Made by a program: the position numbers and the translations under genes. The notes below the pieces were generated by a model. The model saw only the letters and a program-made list of their open reading frames with translations. It did not search any database and was not told the DNA's origin. From Companilactobacillus huachuanensis (lineage in GTDB: Bacteria > Bacillota > Bacilli > Lactobacillales > Lactobacillaceae): DNA of 64,000 nucleotides. Location: NCBI RefSeq assembly GCF_005404815.1, contig NZ_BJDF01000005.1, positions 1 to 64,000 of the forward strand. Reading direction: 5' to 3'. Numbering within the stretch: position 1 is the stretch's first letter; each line of letters starts with the position of its first letter. Of this stretch, positions 16,358 to 25,431 are shown piece by piece.

Positions 16358-17145
16358 TTTAACCATCGTTCTATCAACGTTTCATATTCAGAAATCAACT
16401 GTTCCTGTTCAACAAACTTATGGAGTGTATGAATGGATTCCATTTCTTCTTGCATAGTTTTGTTCTTAACTTCCAGTAATTTTGTCCGACGAATACCGGT
16501 TTTACCAAATCTAATAAGCCAATCGAACACTCTCTTTGAAGATTGAATTTCAAATATGTTTTGATGCAAAATTGTTGAAAGATGATCAGCAATCCTTATG
16601 CCATTACTATCCAAATCGCCAAGATAAGTCATTTTTAATTTATTATTAGATAATCTGATTAACAATTGATTGTATGCTTCGTTAAAATCATTTCCCGATT
16701 GATTAATCAACGGCCAATTAGGGTGACGATTATACAACCAAATAAACACTCCATTATTCTCAATAATAATTGCCTTGTCTGTCATTAATGAAACCTCTGT
16801 CATCCGTTCAATTTGCCAAGGGTTCAATGTTATCGGTTGTGGCAAATTAGTTTCAAAAATATTGGCACTGACGAAAGACATACCAACGAGTTTTGAGGTC
16901 AATTCATTAATCGGATGATCTGCAAAAATATGTTTCAAGATCCACTGATAATAGCGATAAATTGCTGGATTCTCTTTCGGATCATTCAGCGTATGAGCAG
17001 TGAATCCTAGGTCAACTGCCTGCTGTCCTCTTGGTGGCAAAAAAATATTATGTTCTATTTTATCGAACAAAACATCTAACTTTTCTGCACCTTCAGGTAA
17101 ACTCTTTCCAGTCTCCGTTTGATACTTTTCTGTATAACGACTCAT
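16339..17145 (-). CDS. jetD: Wadjet JetD-like nuclease subunit
   Basis: The ATG at 17145 is chosen because AGAGG is seven bases upstream. The 268-residue protein has a C-terminal domain of the DUF2220/DUF2399 type, with IIIENNGVFIWLYNRHPNW followed by KMTYLGDLDSNGIRIADHL. The GDLDSNG block is the toprim-like metal site shared with topoisomerase VI A and Spo11. In Wadjet systems JetD cuts DNA that JetABC has extruded, giving resistance to plasmids. It is shorter than the roughly 380 residues of well-studied JetD, mainly at the N-terminus. It follows the split jetC by two bases. Confidence 0.8.
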   Translation of the reverse strand: MSRYTEKYQTETGKSLPEGAEKLDVLFDKIEHNIFLPPRGQQAVDLGFTAHTLNDPKENPAIYRYYQWILKHIFADHPINELTSKLVGMSFVSANIFETNLPQPITLNPWQIERMTEVSLMTDKAIIIENNGVFIWLYNRHPNWPLINQSGNDFNEAYNQLLIRLSNNKLKMTYLGDLDSNGIRIADHLSTILHQNIFEIQSSKRVFDWLIRFGKTGIRRTKLLEVKNKTMQEEMESIHTLHKFVEQEQLISEYETLIERWLKKNTLD

Positions 17146-17147
17146 TT

Positions 17148-17753
17148 TTATGCCTCTTGCCAAATCATTGCTTCACGGACTATATTTTTATGAAATTTAC
17201 CGTCATTTTTCTTAGCTGGAGCAATTACGTCATAGGCAATGTTTTCCACACCATCAGCTAAAACTTTATTTTGAGCACCGCTTGGCATCGTTGCAATAAA
17301 GTTGAAACCAAAGTGATCAATTGTCTTGGCAAACGACTTGGCTGTCTCTGGATCAAGTTTATCCGCAAACTCATCAAACATTACCATATGAGGTGCATCA
17401 ATTTTCTTCGAACGGTTTAGAACCATCTTAGGGACTAATAACAGCGGAAGAACCATGGCCTGCGCCTTTTCAGCACCTGAACCACCAGATTGAACGAATT
17501 TATCATCTACCAGTTCAAATTCACCGACATCTGCCTGTTTACGGTGAATCCAAATTTGAAAATCTGACCACTGTCTGATATCTAGCAGTTGATGGGCTTC
17601 TTCCATAAACTGTTCATTATCATTGGCAACCTTGACATCATTTGCCAGTCTTTCTAGACGTTGTTGGACTTCTTTTAACAGTGCCGGACGATTGGACAAA
17701 GTATTGTCACGGGCCTCGTCAATGACTTGTTGTCCAACATTAACAGGATCCAA
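17148..17753 (-). pseudogene. jetC: Wadjet JetC-like SMC ATPase, C-terminal part after in-frame stop
   Basis: This frame continues jetC without a frameshift directly after the TGA at 17756-17754. Its first codon is TTG, which could allow re-initiation but has no ribosome binding site of its own except within upstream coding sequence. The 201 residues hold the C-terminal half of the ABC head: the signature FVQSGGSGAEKAQA near residue 88 and Walker B PHMVMFDEFADKLD near residue 122. Walker A lies in the preceding ORF, so neither part alone can hydrolyse ATP. The frame is otherwise clean, implying a recent mutation, readthrough, or a sequencing error. Confidence 0.8.
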
Positions 17754-20261
17754 TCAAACTTTCAATTGAATACCTTGAGACTTTTGAACGCCATGAGCCA
17801 ACACTTCATTATATCCGTCAATTAAATCATATTGATCAGAAATTTGATGTGCTGCTGCCTCGATATACGTCATCTGGGCCGCTTCGTTACCTGAATTTAA
17901 TTGCTCCAACGATTTCTCAACTGCCTCTTTATCATCCACAATTAATTTCTGCGCATGCTTAATATCGAACGGAACAATTTGTAAATCCCCATGATTGATA
18001 GAGCGCTGTTGTCTCATAGAACTGGCAATATCAGTGTGCCCACGATCTTCAAAAATCGAATCTAATGCATACGGATCAATTCCATTTTCATTATCATGAC
18101 GAATGATATAACTGATTTTTGAAGAAAGATCATTAAAACTGTGACTACGGATATCGCTACGTTTAGAGTCAACGAACCTCATAGTTTCAGTAATCTTCTC
18201 CAATTCAATCCCATCAATCATATATGGCTCCAGAATTTTCAGGTCAGCTTCCGTTTGATCAGCCAATTTTGTTAAAATATTCTCTAACTCAGTAATTCTT
18301 TGAACTAAGCCTTCAATTCTAGTTTGAGTGGCTGTCTTTTTATTATTCAATTCCCGTTCTGATTGTTGATATTTGGCTTGAGCATCTTTGGCATTCACAA
18401 TTTTATTGCCTAATTTCGGATCAATTACTAAAGCATCAATTTCTATTCTTAAATCCTCAATTTCTTTATTTTGTTCATCAATATCAAAATTCTTATATTC
18501 CAATTCCAATCTATTAACTGATTCATCGAGACCTTTTTTGATTACATTAAACTGATAATCCTGCTTATCAATTTCAGATTTAATATTATTCAAGTCTTTG
18601 TTGAATTGCTTCAACTGTTCGGAGATTTCCTTCAATTCTTTAAACAAGGCTTCAGTATTAAGAAACCTTTGCAAATCAGGATTAGTTGCCAACAAATCCT
18701 TTCGTTCCTGCTCTAATGCAGCGTGTCGCAAACTCATTTTGTTGGCACCAGCATTATGAACCTCCAAGTTATCTTGATGCAATCCTGGTCTAATTCGCCC
18801 AACTACCGGTCCATTGGTACGTAAATCAATTTTCCCATCCATATTCTCACGGATTTCAGTAACAATCTCAATGTCTTCACTCAAATGCTTTTGATTCTGT
18901 TGAATCCCATCATATTTAACTTTGAGATTCTTAATCCTACGAAGATAATGGTCTAAACCTACGACTAACTTATCGAGATCATTTCCCTGAGTAGCCTGTT
19001 GTAATTGTGTCAAATCAGTTAAGTCAGTAATTCTGTTTTGTAACGGAATCACTTGTTGAATAAACTCATTCTCGCGTGCTTTTAACTGATCCATTCTTTT
19101 CTGTGATGTTTCTAATTCAGCTTGTTGTCTGTCATACTGCTTCTTCAAACTTTCATAAACTGCCAAACGTTGCATTATAGATTTAACTTGATCTTGTTTA
19201 CCATGACGTAACTCTTCAATAGTCTTTTGTTCAGCCATTTTCTTCTGCAAATCCTGTACTAATTCTTCAGACTGTTGCAGCATTGGTTGTAAAATTCCCA
19301 ACTGTCTTACGTAATCGTCAAGTTTATGCTGGTCATGTTCCTTCATGTTACTTTGCTTTGTCAATTTGTCATGATTATCCCCATAAGGATCTAACGTTAA
19401 TTCCTTCAGTCGATTCAAATTGCGCCAAAATATTTCTTTTTTTAGTCGTATCAAACGTTTTTCGGCTCGCGTCAACCTTTCAAGAATGGCCTTCTTCCGA
19501 TTCACATCACGTTGCGTATTGGCCACGAAATCAATCACTTGCGTATCGATACCCTCTTGAGCATTTTTCATGGCCTCCAAAATAGGAGTCAAACGGGCAT
19601 TACCAGCAGTTAGAATTGGAGATGCCAACAATCGATAAGTAATTGCCAATTGATTGAGACTTTTAGGATTAGTAAATCCATAAATTTTTTCTGAGACATA
19701 ATTTTGAAATTCATTAACTTGTGAAAAGATCTTAAAAATACCTGCCAAATCCTGATTACGATCTATAAATTCATCTTTCTCAAGGCTCCGACCAACCTCA
19801 TCAGTTGTTTGTATTGATAATTCATTACTCAAATCCTCATTAATTGCTACAAACCACCATGTGGGTTTTCTACTTTCACCGACAGCACGATGTGCACCAA
19901 TACCCACAATTACTTGCCTTTTTTCTGATTCCATTAGCATATAACTATAACCGGTTCGAACTTTCATCGCCCCACTACCCCAACCTAACAGCATCCCTTC
20001 AAAGTTACGAGTGTCATTAGCACTATTACGCGTGGTCGTTTTGTCTAAGCGGTCTGTTCCCTTAGCAGGATTAAATGAGGGCGTCGCAATTGACCCATCA
20101 ATTAACATTGGAAAGAAACAGTTAGCTAATGTTGTTTTTCCCGCGGCATTCTCACCAATCAACGTTAAATTGCCGTTCTGTGAGGCTGGCATATTTAGCA
20201 TCGTATAATTGTTAAAATTTCTTAGATGAAAACTGACCGGTCTTAAAGTTTCTTTATTCAT
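17754..20261 (-). pseudogene. jetC: Wadjet JetC-like SMC ATPase, N-terminal part, truncated by TGA
   Basis: The 835-residue product begins like a MukB/JetC ATPase: an FHLRNFNNY strand, then Walker A GENAAGKT at residues 36-43. Long coiled-coil arms follow (about 260-410 and 500-700, rich in Gln, Leu, Lys and Glu) around a hinge-like centre. It ends at KV-TGA, where the next codon (TTG) continues the same protein. The joined protein would be 1037 residues, near the size of type I JetC. JetC is the loop-extruding motor of Wadjet. Its start overlaps jetB by eight bases. Loss of the C-terminal head half should abolish function unless the stop is read through. Confidence 0.85.
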
Positions 20262-21267
20262 GTATCTGCTCCTGCGATATTTTATCTTCTATTGAAAAAC
20301 GCTTGATGATTGGTGCCGGATAGACAAAATCATGTTTTACCTTAATCAGATCAAAGTTATTTAGGGATTCCTTCACCTGGCTAACGGTTATTTTTTTACT
20401 AGGAAATAGTTTTTCAATATTATCCTTGATCATCTGATTCAATTCATTTTCAGAAATACCGGCATGAATTTCATGCGCTACATCGATTGCAACTACTGCC
20501 GGTCTTGACTTAACTTGCTGTCGCTTTTTATCCAACAGTAAGGCATAGTCATCCCCACATTCCAAATCAAATCGGTCTAAATTTTCCCACTGTTCGGCAA
20601 TCTTATTCTTTTTATCCAGCAATACTCCCCATAAGTGTGGTGACATTTTGGGACTAATATAACGATTGATCAAAAGAGCCTGATTAACTCGTTGAACATC
20701 TGACATAACAATCTCTTGCCTACTAGTTAACCGATTAATAATTGCCTGTGCAAATAAATTAAAGTCCGGACTGATATTCCAATATTCTGAGATTTCTTGA
20801 TTTTGTTCACTCTGTACCAAATCTGGAAAATCGACCGTAAAGAGTTTGAACCTCTCAACAAATAAATCTGTAATCAAACGTTGAACTTCTTTTTCATCCA
20901 AATCCACAACTTCACTACGTACTTGACGAACGATGGTTTGAGTTAAAACTGCTCGGTCACTAGTATTGTTTTGCAATTCAGGTAAATTAATCACTGCTTT
21001 GAGCGTCGCCAGCAACACATGGACTGTTTCAGGGGACTCATAATCAGATCCAAGCGTTAACAACAAATTTTCCTGAATATTTTCAGGGTTGATGCCAATT
21101 AAATCATTCAAATAATTATTAATATGATTTTGAACAATTGTTTTCTTCAATGCTAATACTGCGTCAGTCATCTCATTAGTAGGTTTGATAGGACTACTTG
21201 TAAATAAACCTGTGTCAATTAGTTGATTGATAATTAAACGTTCCAAATTGCTTAATTTAGTTGTCAT
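20254..21267 (-). CDS. jetB: Wadjet JetB-like (KITE) subunit
   Basis: This 337-residue cytoplasmic protein is predicted to be mostly helical. Its position between the jetA-like and jetC genes, and its eight-base overlap with jetC, match JetB, the winged-helix KITE partner of the SMC motor (MukE-like). The C-terminal part (residues about 240-330, with IDVAHEIHAGISENELNQMI and KITVSQVKESLNNFDLIKV) looks like a winged-helix unit. It is longer than typical type I JetB (about 200-230), so the subtype is uncertain. Assignment relies mainly on gene order. Confidence 0.65.
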   Translation of the reverse strand: MTTKLSNLERLIINQLIDTGLFTSSPIKPTNEMTDAVLALKKTIVQNHINNYLNDLIGINPENIQENLLLTLGSDYESPETVHVLLATLKAVINLPELQNNTSDRAVLTQTIVRQVRSEVVDLDEKEVQRLITDLFVERFKLFTVDFPDLVQSEQNQEISEYWNISPDFNLFAQAIINRLTSRQEIVMSDVQRVNQALLINRYISPKMSPHLWGVLLDKKNKIAEQWENLDRFDLECGDDYALLLDKKRQQVKSRPAVVAIDVAHEIHAGISENELNQMIKDNIEKLFPSKKITVSQVKESLNNFDLIKVKHDFVYPAPIIKRFSIEDKISQEQIHE

Positions 21268-21282
21268 TTATCTGCCTCTATC

Positions 21283-22776
21283 CTAAAAATTAAAGTGAAA
21301 GCCATTAGGCAGCTGAACACTATATTTTTCATTCGTACAATGTAGCCAAATTGGTCCAGTTGTTGGGATAGCTGTTACATCCTTAACTTGTCTACCAAAT
21401 GGCGCAAAGCTTTCATAATGGGTATAGCCAGTAGCACTGTACAAACGCATAATTTCATCACGTGCCATCAAGGAATCCAGCTCTAAGTCATGCTCAATAA
21501 CGCCTGCTGTCGCACTTTTCATCACCAAATCCTGAAATTCACTCAAAGCATTCTGAACATTTTCTTCCACTGCATCATCTTCGGCAACGATTGGATTATC
21601 CTCCAGGGTAGCGATTCGCTTATTAGCGACATCTGCTTTGTAAACAATTGGTCCTAAAGTGCTGGCTTCCAACAAATCACTGGGGTCAGCTACTAGCCGA
21701 TCTTGAGCTAAATGACGTGGAATCTGTTTGGAAACATTGACTGTTTGATAATGGGTTAACAACTGGTTAATTTGTTTAGTTAACTGTTTAATATCAACGG
21801 TTTGCGCTCTGATATGGTCATACTCAATACTCAACAATTTTATTGAACTCAAAATAGTTTGGAAAATTAAATAAATTGAATCATAACTGCTGTCAATCGC
21901 CGTAGCAGTCGGTTCAAAACTGGTTGATAATATTTGTAATTGATTTTGAACATATTCTTTATCACGTTGAGTTTGAGTTGTTAATTTCAACTGATTATTT
22001 ATTGCCTGATCAACTTCTAAACTATCAGAACCATGCCGACTTCTAGCAACTTGGTCAGGAAAATTATTATCTTTAGCTAAATGTTGAATTAACGAACCTT
22101 GAGAAATCAATTTAGTATAGGCTGGCAATGCCTTTTGATTAAGCATTTGATTCAAATGTTCAGAAACTTTCCCACCGTGATTAAAGGCTAAGTCATTGGA
22201 AACTTCATCCAAATCCTCACCCAATTTGTGCATCCCTTTCATGACATCTGAATAGGCTGACATCATATTATGAAAATCATTGAATAATTTAGTATTGGAA
22301 GCATTTAAATATGGTTGATTCAATTTGGAAATCAATTCACAATATTCTTCGATTCGAGCGGTATTGGCAGTAACGGTACTCTCAGCATCCAAAACTTTCG
22401 GAATCATCGTGAGATATTCGATTCCACGACTACTAATTCGATAAACCGGAGCTTGCTGCATGTGATAAGTACCACTGACCATCCGTACACGAATTTTACG
22501 TGGCGATACTTCGATAAACTTAGCCTCGTCGACCAATACCTTGAGGACACTTTTTAAGACCGCATCAGTTATCTGACGTTCATCGGCTCTAGCATCCAAG
22601 AAAGTGGAATTATACTGATCAACAATAAAGCCCAGTGTCCTCGGAATATCAGCACTAGCACGATTGCCATATAAAATTGTTAGAATATTCCATCCCGCCA
22701 AAGGATGATCTCGACTACGTCCTAAATTTGTAGCTAATAGTAAACTACGCAAATCATTACTAATCTTTAACACCAT
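21283..22776 (-). CDS. jetA: Wadjet JetA-like (kleisin) subunit
   Basis: The ATG at 22776 is preferred, with GGAG eight bases upstream. The product is about 497 residues, cytoplasmic and mainly helical, with an N-terminal winged-helix-like region (residues 1-110: HPLAGWNILTILYGNRAS, then RKIRVRMVSGTYHM). The middle is long and helical, as in MukF/JetA kleisins. It is the first gene of a four-gene operon ending in jetD and is 15 bases upstream of jetB. JetA is known to link JetC heads and recruit JetB. No single diagnostic motif is visible, so the call depends on size and operon position. Confidence 0.68.
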   Translation of the reverse strand: MVLKISNDLRSLLLATNLGRSRDHPLAGWNILTILYGNRASADIPRTLGFIVDQYNSTFLDARADERQITDAVLKSVLKVLVDEAKFIEVSPRKIRVRMVSGTYHMQQAPVYRISSRGIEYLTMIPKVLDAESTVTANTARIEEYCELISKLNQPYLNASNTKLFNDFHNMMSAYSDVMKGMHKLGEDLDEVSNDLAFNHGGKVSEHLNQMLNQKALPAYTKLISQGSLIQHLAKDNNFPDQVARSRHGSDSLEVDQAINNQLKLTTQTQRDKEYVQNQLQILSTSFEPTATAIDSSYDSIYLIFQTILSSIKLLSIEYDHIRAQTVDIKQLTKQINQLLTHYQTVNVSKQIPRHLAQDRLVADPSDLLEASTLGPIVYKADVANKRIATLEDNPIVAEDDAVEENVQNALSEFQDLVMKSATAGVIEHDLELDSLMARDEIMRLYSATGYTHYESFAPFGRQVKDVTAIPTTGPIWLHCTNEKYSVQLPNGFHFNF

Positions 22777-22809
22777 ATTTGTTTTCTCCAAAACTCTATT
22801 TGTACTTAA

Positions 22810-22838
22810 ATTATGCCGAAACGAATATCCTTATGCAA
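22810..22838 (-). promoter_or_regulatory. Sigma-A promoter of the Jet operon
   Basis: On the minus strand TTGCAT (22838-22833) and CATAAT (22815-22810) are 17 bases apart, 34 bases upstream of the jetA ATG. Confidence 0.7.
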
Positions 22839-22926
22839 GGATGGAAAGTGGTTTTAATTGAAATTACCTCAATTTTAAATTGCATGTCCAAAATAATTAT
22901 ATTTTTGGATCTTTAGTTTTGAATTC

Positions 22927-22959
22927 AAAAAGACACCTAAAAAATTCAGGTGTCTTTTT
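22927..22959. terminator. Terminator downstream of the 71-residue membrane protein
   Basis: AAAAAGACACCT and AGGTGTCTTTTT form a perfect 12-base stem around a nine-base loop. It can work in both directions. Confidence 0.88.
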
Positions 22960-22962
22960 CAT

Positions 22963-23178
22963 CTAGTGCAGAATCAACAACATTGTCATAGCAACAATAA
23001 CGCACAAACAAATCTTTAAATTATGACGATTCCTAATTGATACGATAATTTCTTCATCACCATTAAAAACTTGTGCTCGAACTGGCCAAAAAACCCTTAC
23101 AACATACGACAATGCTATAAGCAATAATAAAATTTCCAAAGTAAATAAAACCTTCATATAATGTAGTTCCCCATTCAT
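22963..23178 (-). CDS. Small two-helix membrane protein, unknown function
   Basis: The 71-residue ORF has two hydrophobic segments (about residues 10-30 and 54-70) joined by a short soluble loop with EEIIVSIRNRHNLK. A second ATG at residue 8, with GGGGA ten bases upstream, may be the true start and would give 64 residues. No family is recognised. It is transcribed toward the Jet operon promoter but is closed off by the terminator at 22927-22959. Confidence 0.55.
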   Translation of the reverse strand: MNGELHYMKVLFTLEILLLLIALSYVVRVFWPVRAQVFNGDEEIIVSIRNRHNLKICLCVIVAMTMLLILH

Positions 23179-23370
23179 TCAGATATTCCATAAGTATATC
23201 TTACTGTCTTTATTATCAGTAGGTTATGCCCATTGTTATTTGATATATTCAAAAACAACAAAAAAAATCATCCTGACATTTCAATCAAGATGATTCTCTC
23301 AAAAATACTACTACATTTTTTAAAATTACAACTGTCAACTTCGACCAAAAAGTTAAACAGTTATTTCAAA

Positions 23371-23679
23371 CTATTTGGCACTTTCAACTTTTACTCTTTG
23401 TTCTGTTTTAACTTCTTTGTGTTGTGCATCGAGAATTTCAATTGCTTTTTCCAGTGATTCAAAAATATCGGTATTCAACAATTCCATAATCGGACTCAAT
23501 CGGCTGTATTCATGTGACATCATATTTTTATTAATTTGCTCATCATTCAAGCGGCTCAATTTCAAATTATAATCCATCAAAGCATTTATCCGGATCTTGG
23601 AGTCGTCTAATTCACACAAAACATCATCGATCTTATCTATATCGTAAGTCCTAAGTGACTTATCAGTTTTATCTTCCAC
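23371..23679 (-). CDS. Small cytoplasmic protein, unknown function
   Basis: The start is GTG 23679, with GAGGAG eight bases upstream, a convincing ribosome binding site. The 102-residue product is charged, predicted mostly helical and lacks membrane segments; the first half is Asp-rich (DIDKIDDVLCELDDSKIRI). No family is recognised. The clear translation signal and codon composition favour a real gene. It stands alone. Confidence 0.6.
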   Translation of the reverse strand: MEDKTDKSLRTYDIDKIDDVLCELDDSKIRINALMDYNLKLSRLNDEQINKNMMSHEYSRLSPIMELLNTDIFESLEKAIEILDAQHKEVKTEQRVKVESAK

Positions 23680-23942
23680 AGTAAATCTCCTCTTTTATAC
23701 GAATTATTAGTCTAGCTCTATTTACACCCATCATTTTAGTAGCTTTTATTTTTAAAGATAGCCTTTTATCCAAAATGTACATATTATCTTTTTGTAAAAT
23801 GAAAACGTTAAAATTATAAAATCTCATAACGGCTAACATTTTCAGAAATTATTCTCATATGTTACACTTATTTAGTTTTTCTCAAACAAATTTAGTGATG
23901 ATTGACTATTGATCAATCTATCCTCAAATACCATTACCAAAT

Positions 23943-24261
23943 TAAAGGTTGAAAGTTTAGTTAAGTATGCCGTTTCCAGAGCTGAGAGTATTCAATTGCT
24001 GCGCGGAACGGTTTGAGCCAAAGAGCGGTCTCAAACCTCGGTTGAAGCCTCGCAAAAAACCGCGAGTCTTCAACACGCCCGGTGGTGTAAGGACTAAAGT
24101 CATAACGCCACTTTCGCTGCAAATGAATACTCTCAGCCCTTCCAACTAATTTATTTTTTAATAACGGAATAATAAAATGAAAACTTCTACTTATTCAAAT
24201 AAATTAGCTCTAGGCTTGTAACAACAATGGCTATATTAATTTTTCACTTTTCAACCTTTAG
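23943..24261 (-). repeat. Structured intergenic element, type A, copy 4 (full length, exact target duplication)
   Basis: This 319-bp copy lies in inverse orientation, with ends TAAAGGTTGAAAG and CTTTTCAACCTTTAG. It is flanked by TTACCAAAT at 23934-23942 and 24262-24270, a perfect 9-bp direct repeat. The third hairpin allele is GGTTTGAG/CTCAAACC, fully compensated. Here it lies between two divergent gene starts, not at a 3' end. Confidence 0.93.
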
Positions 24262-24302
24262 TTACCAAATATAAATAACCAAAGGAGCTTAGTAATAATA
24301 AT

Positions 24303-25217
24303 ATGAGACTATCAACTACTGAAACGCGCAATTATTTGATTGGCTTTGTTTTCATAATTTTTATGGTAGCGAGTGCTACAATTTTGAATGATATGGAAAT
24401 CATCCTACCAGAAATTGGAGCTTTGACGGCCGGAACTTGGATCTATCAAAATGGTGGCTGGATCAATCAACCAATCAAAATTTTTCTTACTCCCTCAGGA
24501 ACCGCTATTATTGGATTTCTAATTAATCAATTATCACTAACTTACGCTGAAAAGGTGCTATTAGGGTTACTGTTGATGCTTATTTTATTACGTGTCTTAC
24601 ATTCAAATTTGGCACCATCATTTGCCACAGGGTTACTGCCAATCATAATCAACGCAACTCACTGGTCATTTATCGTTGCTATTCTGCTATTCACTTCACT
24701 TTTAATGACTGGAGTTTACTTACAAGGCCACTACAAAGGAACTACACCAAGTACCCCAATCAAAAATGAGCATATGATAATCTTCACAATTATGGCAGTC
24801 GTTTGGGTCACAGCAGTTTGGTTCTTCGGATTTCCACAAATGGCAGCGATTCCTCCAGTAATGGTTGTTTTCTTTGAAGTTTTACAAAAACCAAATTACA
24901 GCTGGAGAATGGCAAGCAAGCATTTCATTGCTTTAGTTGGAGCTGCTACGATCGGCGTTTTAATTCACTTAATGATTGCGTCATGGTTACTATCAGCTGC
25001 CATATCATTGCCATTAGTTTTCGTCTTATTACAATTATTAAAAATCAAATTACCGGCAGCTTTTGCTTTCCCATTGCTAGCTTTAGTCCTACCCACTGGT
25101 ATGTTCCATATGCTGCCAGTCACAGCGATTATTGCCTCACTATTTTTTCTGGGAACAATCGTGTTACTAAAGAAATTCATTAGTCCATATAGAATCGAAT
25201 CAGAGATTAATGAATAG
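24303..25217 (+). CDS. Polytopic membrane protein, possibly HPP-like
   Basis: The 304-residue protein has about nine hydrophobic segments. The first half contains ILPEIGALTAGTWIY and the second contains FFGFPQMAAIPPVMVVFFEVL; these related blocks suggest an internal duplication with a short conserved loop between helices. This recalls HPP-family membrane proteins, but I cannot confirm that. AAAGGAG precedes the ATG by 12 bases. Its substrate and role are unknown. Type A element copy 4 lies directly upstream and a remnant copy directly downstream. Confidence 0.6.
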   Translation: MRLSTTETRNYLIGFVFIIFMVASATILNDMEIILPEIGALTAGTWIYQNGGWINQPIKIFLTPSGTAIIGFLINQLSLTYAEKVLLGLLLMLILLRVLHSNLAPSFATGLLPIIINATHWSFIVAILLFTSLLMTGVYLQGHYKGTTPSTPIKNEHMIIFTIMAVVWVTAVWFFGFPQMAAIPPVMVVFFEVLQKPNYSWRMASKHFIALVGAATIGVLIHLMIASWLLSAAISLPLVFVLLQLLKIKLPAAFAFPLLALVLPTGMFHMLPVTAIIASLFFLGTIVLLKKFISPYRIESEINE

Positions 25218-25221
25218 TAAA

Positions 25222-25431
25222 ATATACCCTCTCCAGAGCCGTAACAGCAATGGTTCTATTAATTTTTTGACCCTTCATCCTTCAGGTGTTACATAAAAAA
25301 AAAGAAGTCATTTTGAACTTGGCCAATTGCTAAGTTTAAAATGACTTCTTTCTTTATTTCTAACTGAAGGTAAAGTTGAATACGCTCAACTCTGGAAACG
25401 GCATACTTAAATAAACTTTCAAGCTTTAGTT
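25222..25431. repeat. Remnant of a type A element split around a terminator, copy 5
   Basis: Bases 25222-25275 carry the left-arm block GTAACAGCAATGGTTCTATT and a decayed end CCTTCATCCTTCAG. Bases 25362-25431 carry TCAACTCTGGAAACGGCATA and the right end CTTTCAAGCTTTAG. The three-hairpin core is missing. A terminator (25295-25356) lies between the pieces, so two insertions or a rearrangement must have occurred. Confidence 0.7.
25295..25356. terminator. Bidirectional terminator between convergent genes
   Basis: AAAGAAGTCATTTTGAACTT and AAGTTTAAAATGACTTCTTT form a nearly perfect 20-base stem, with flanking A and T runs. Confidence 0.88.

Noticed and set aside
17148-17753. Separate gene starting at TTG 17753
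   Set aside because: The protein continues jetC in frame with the missing ABC signature and Walker B, so it is the C-terminal part of the same ancestral gene and not an independent one.
23799-23812. TGAAAACGTTAAAA as a cre site
   Set aside because: Only 12 of 14 positions match and it is more than 100 bases from any gene start it could control.
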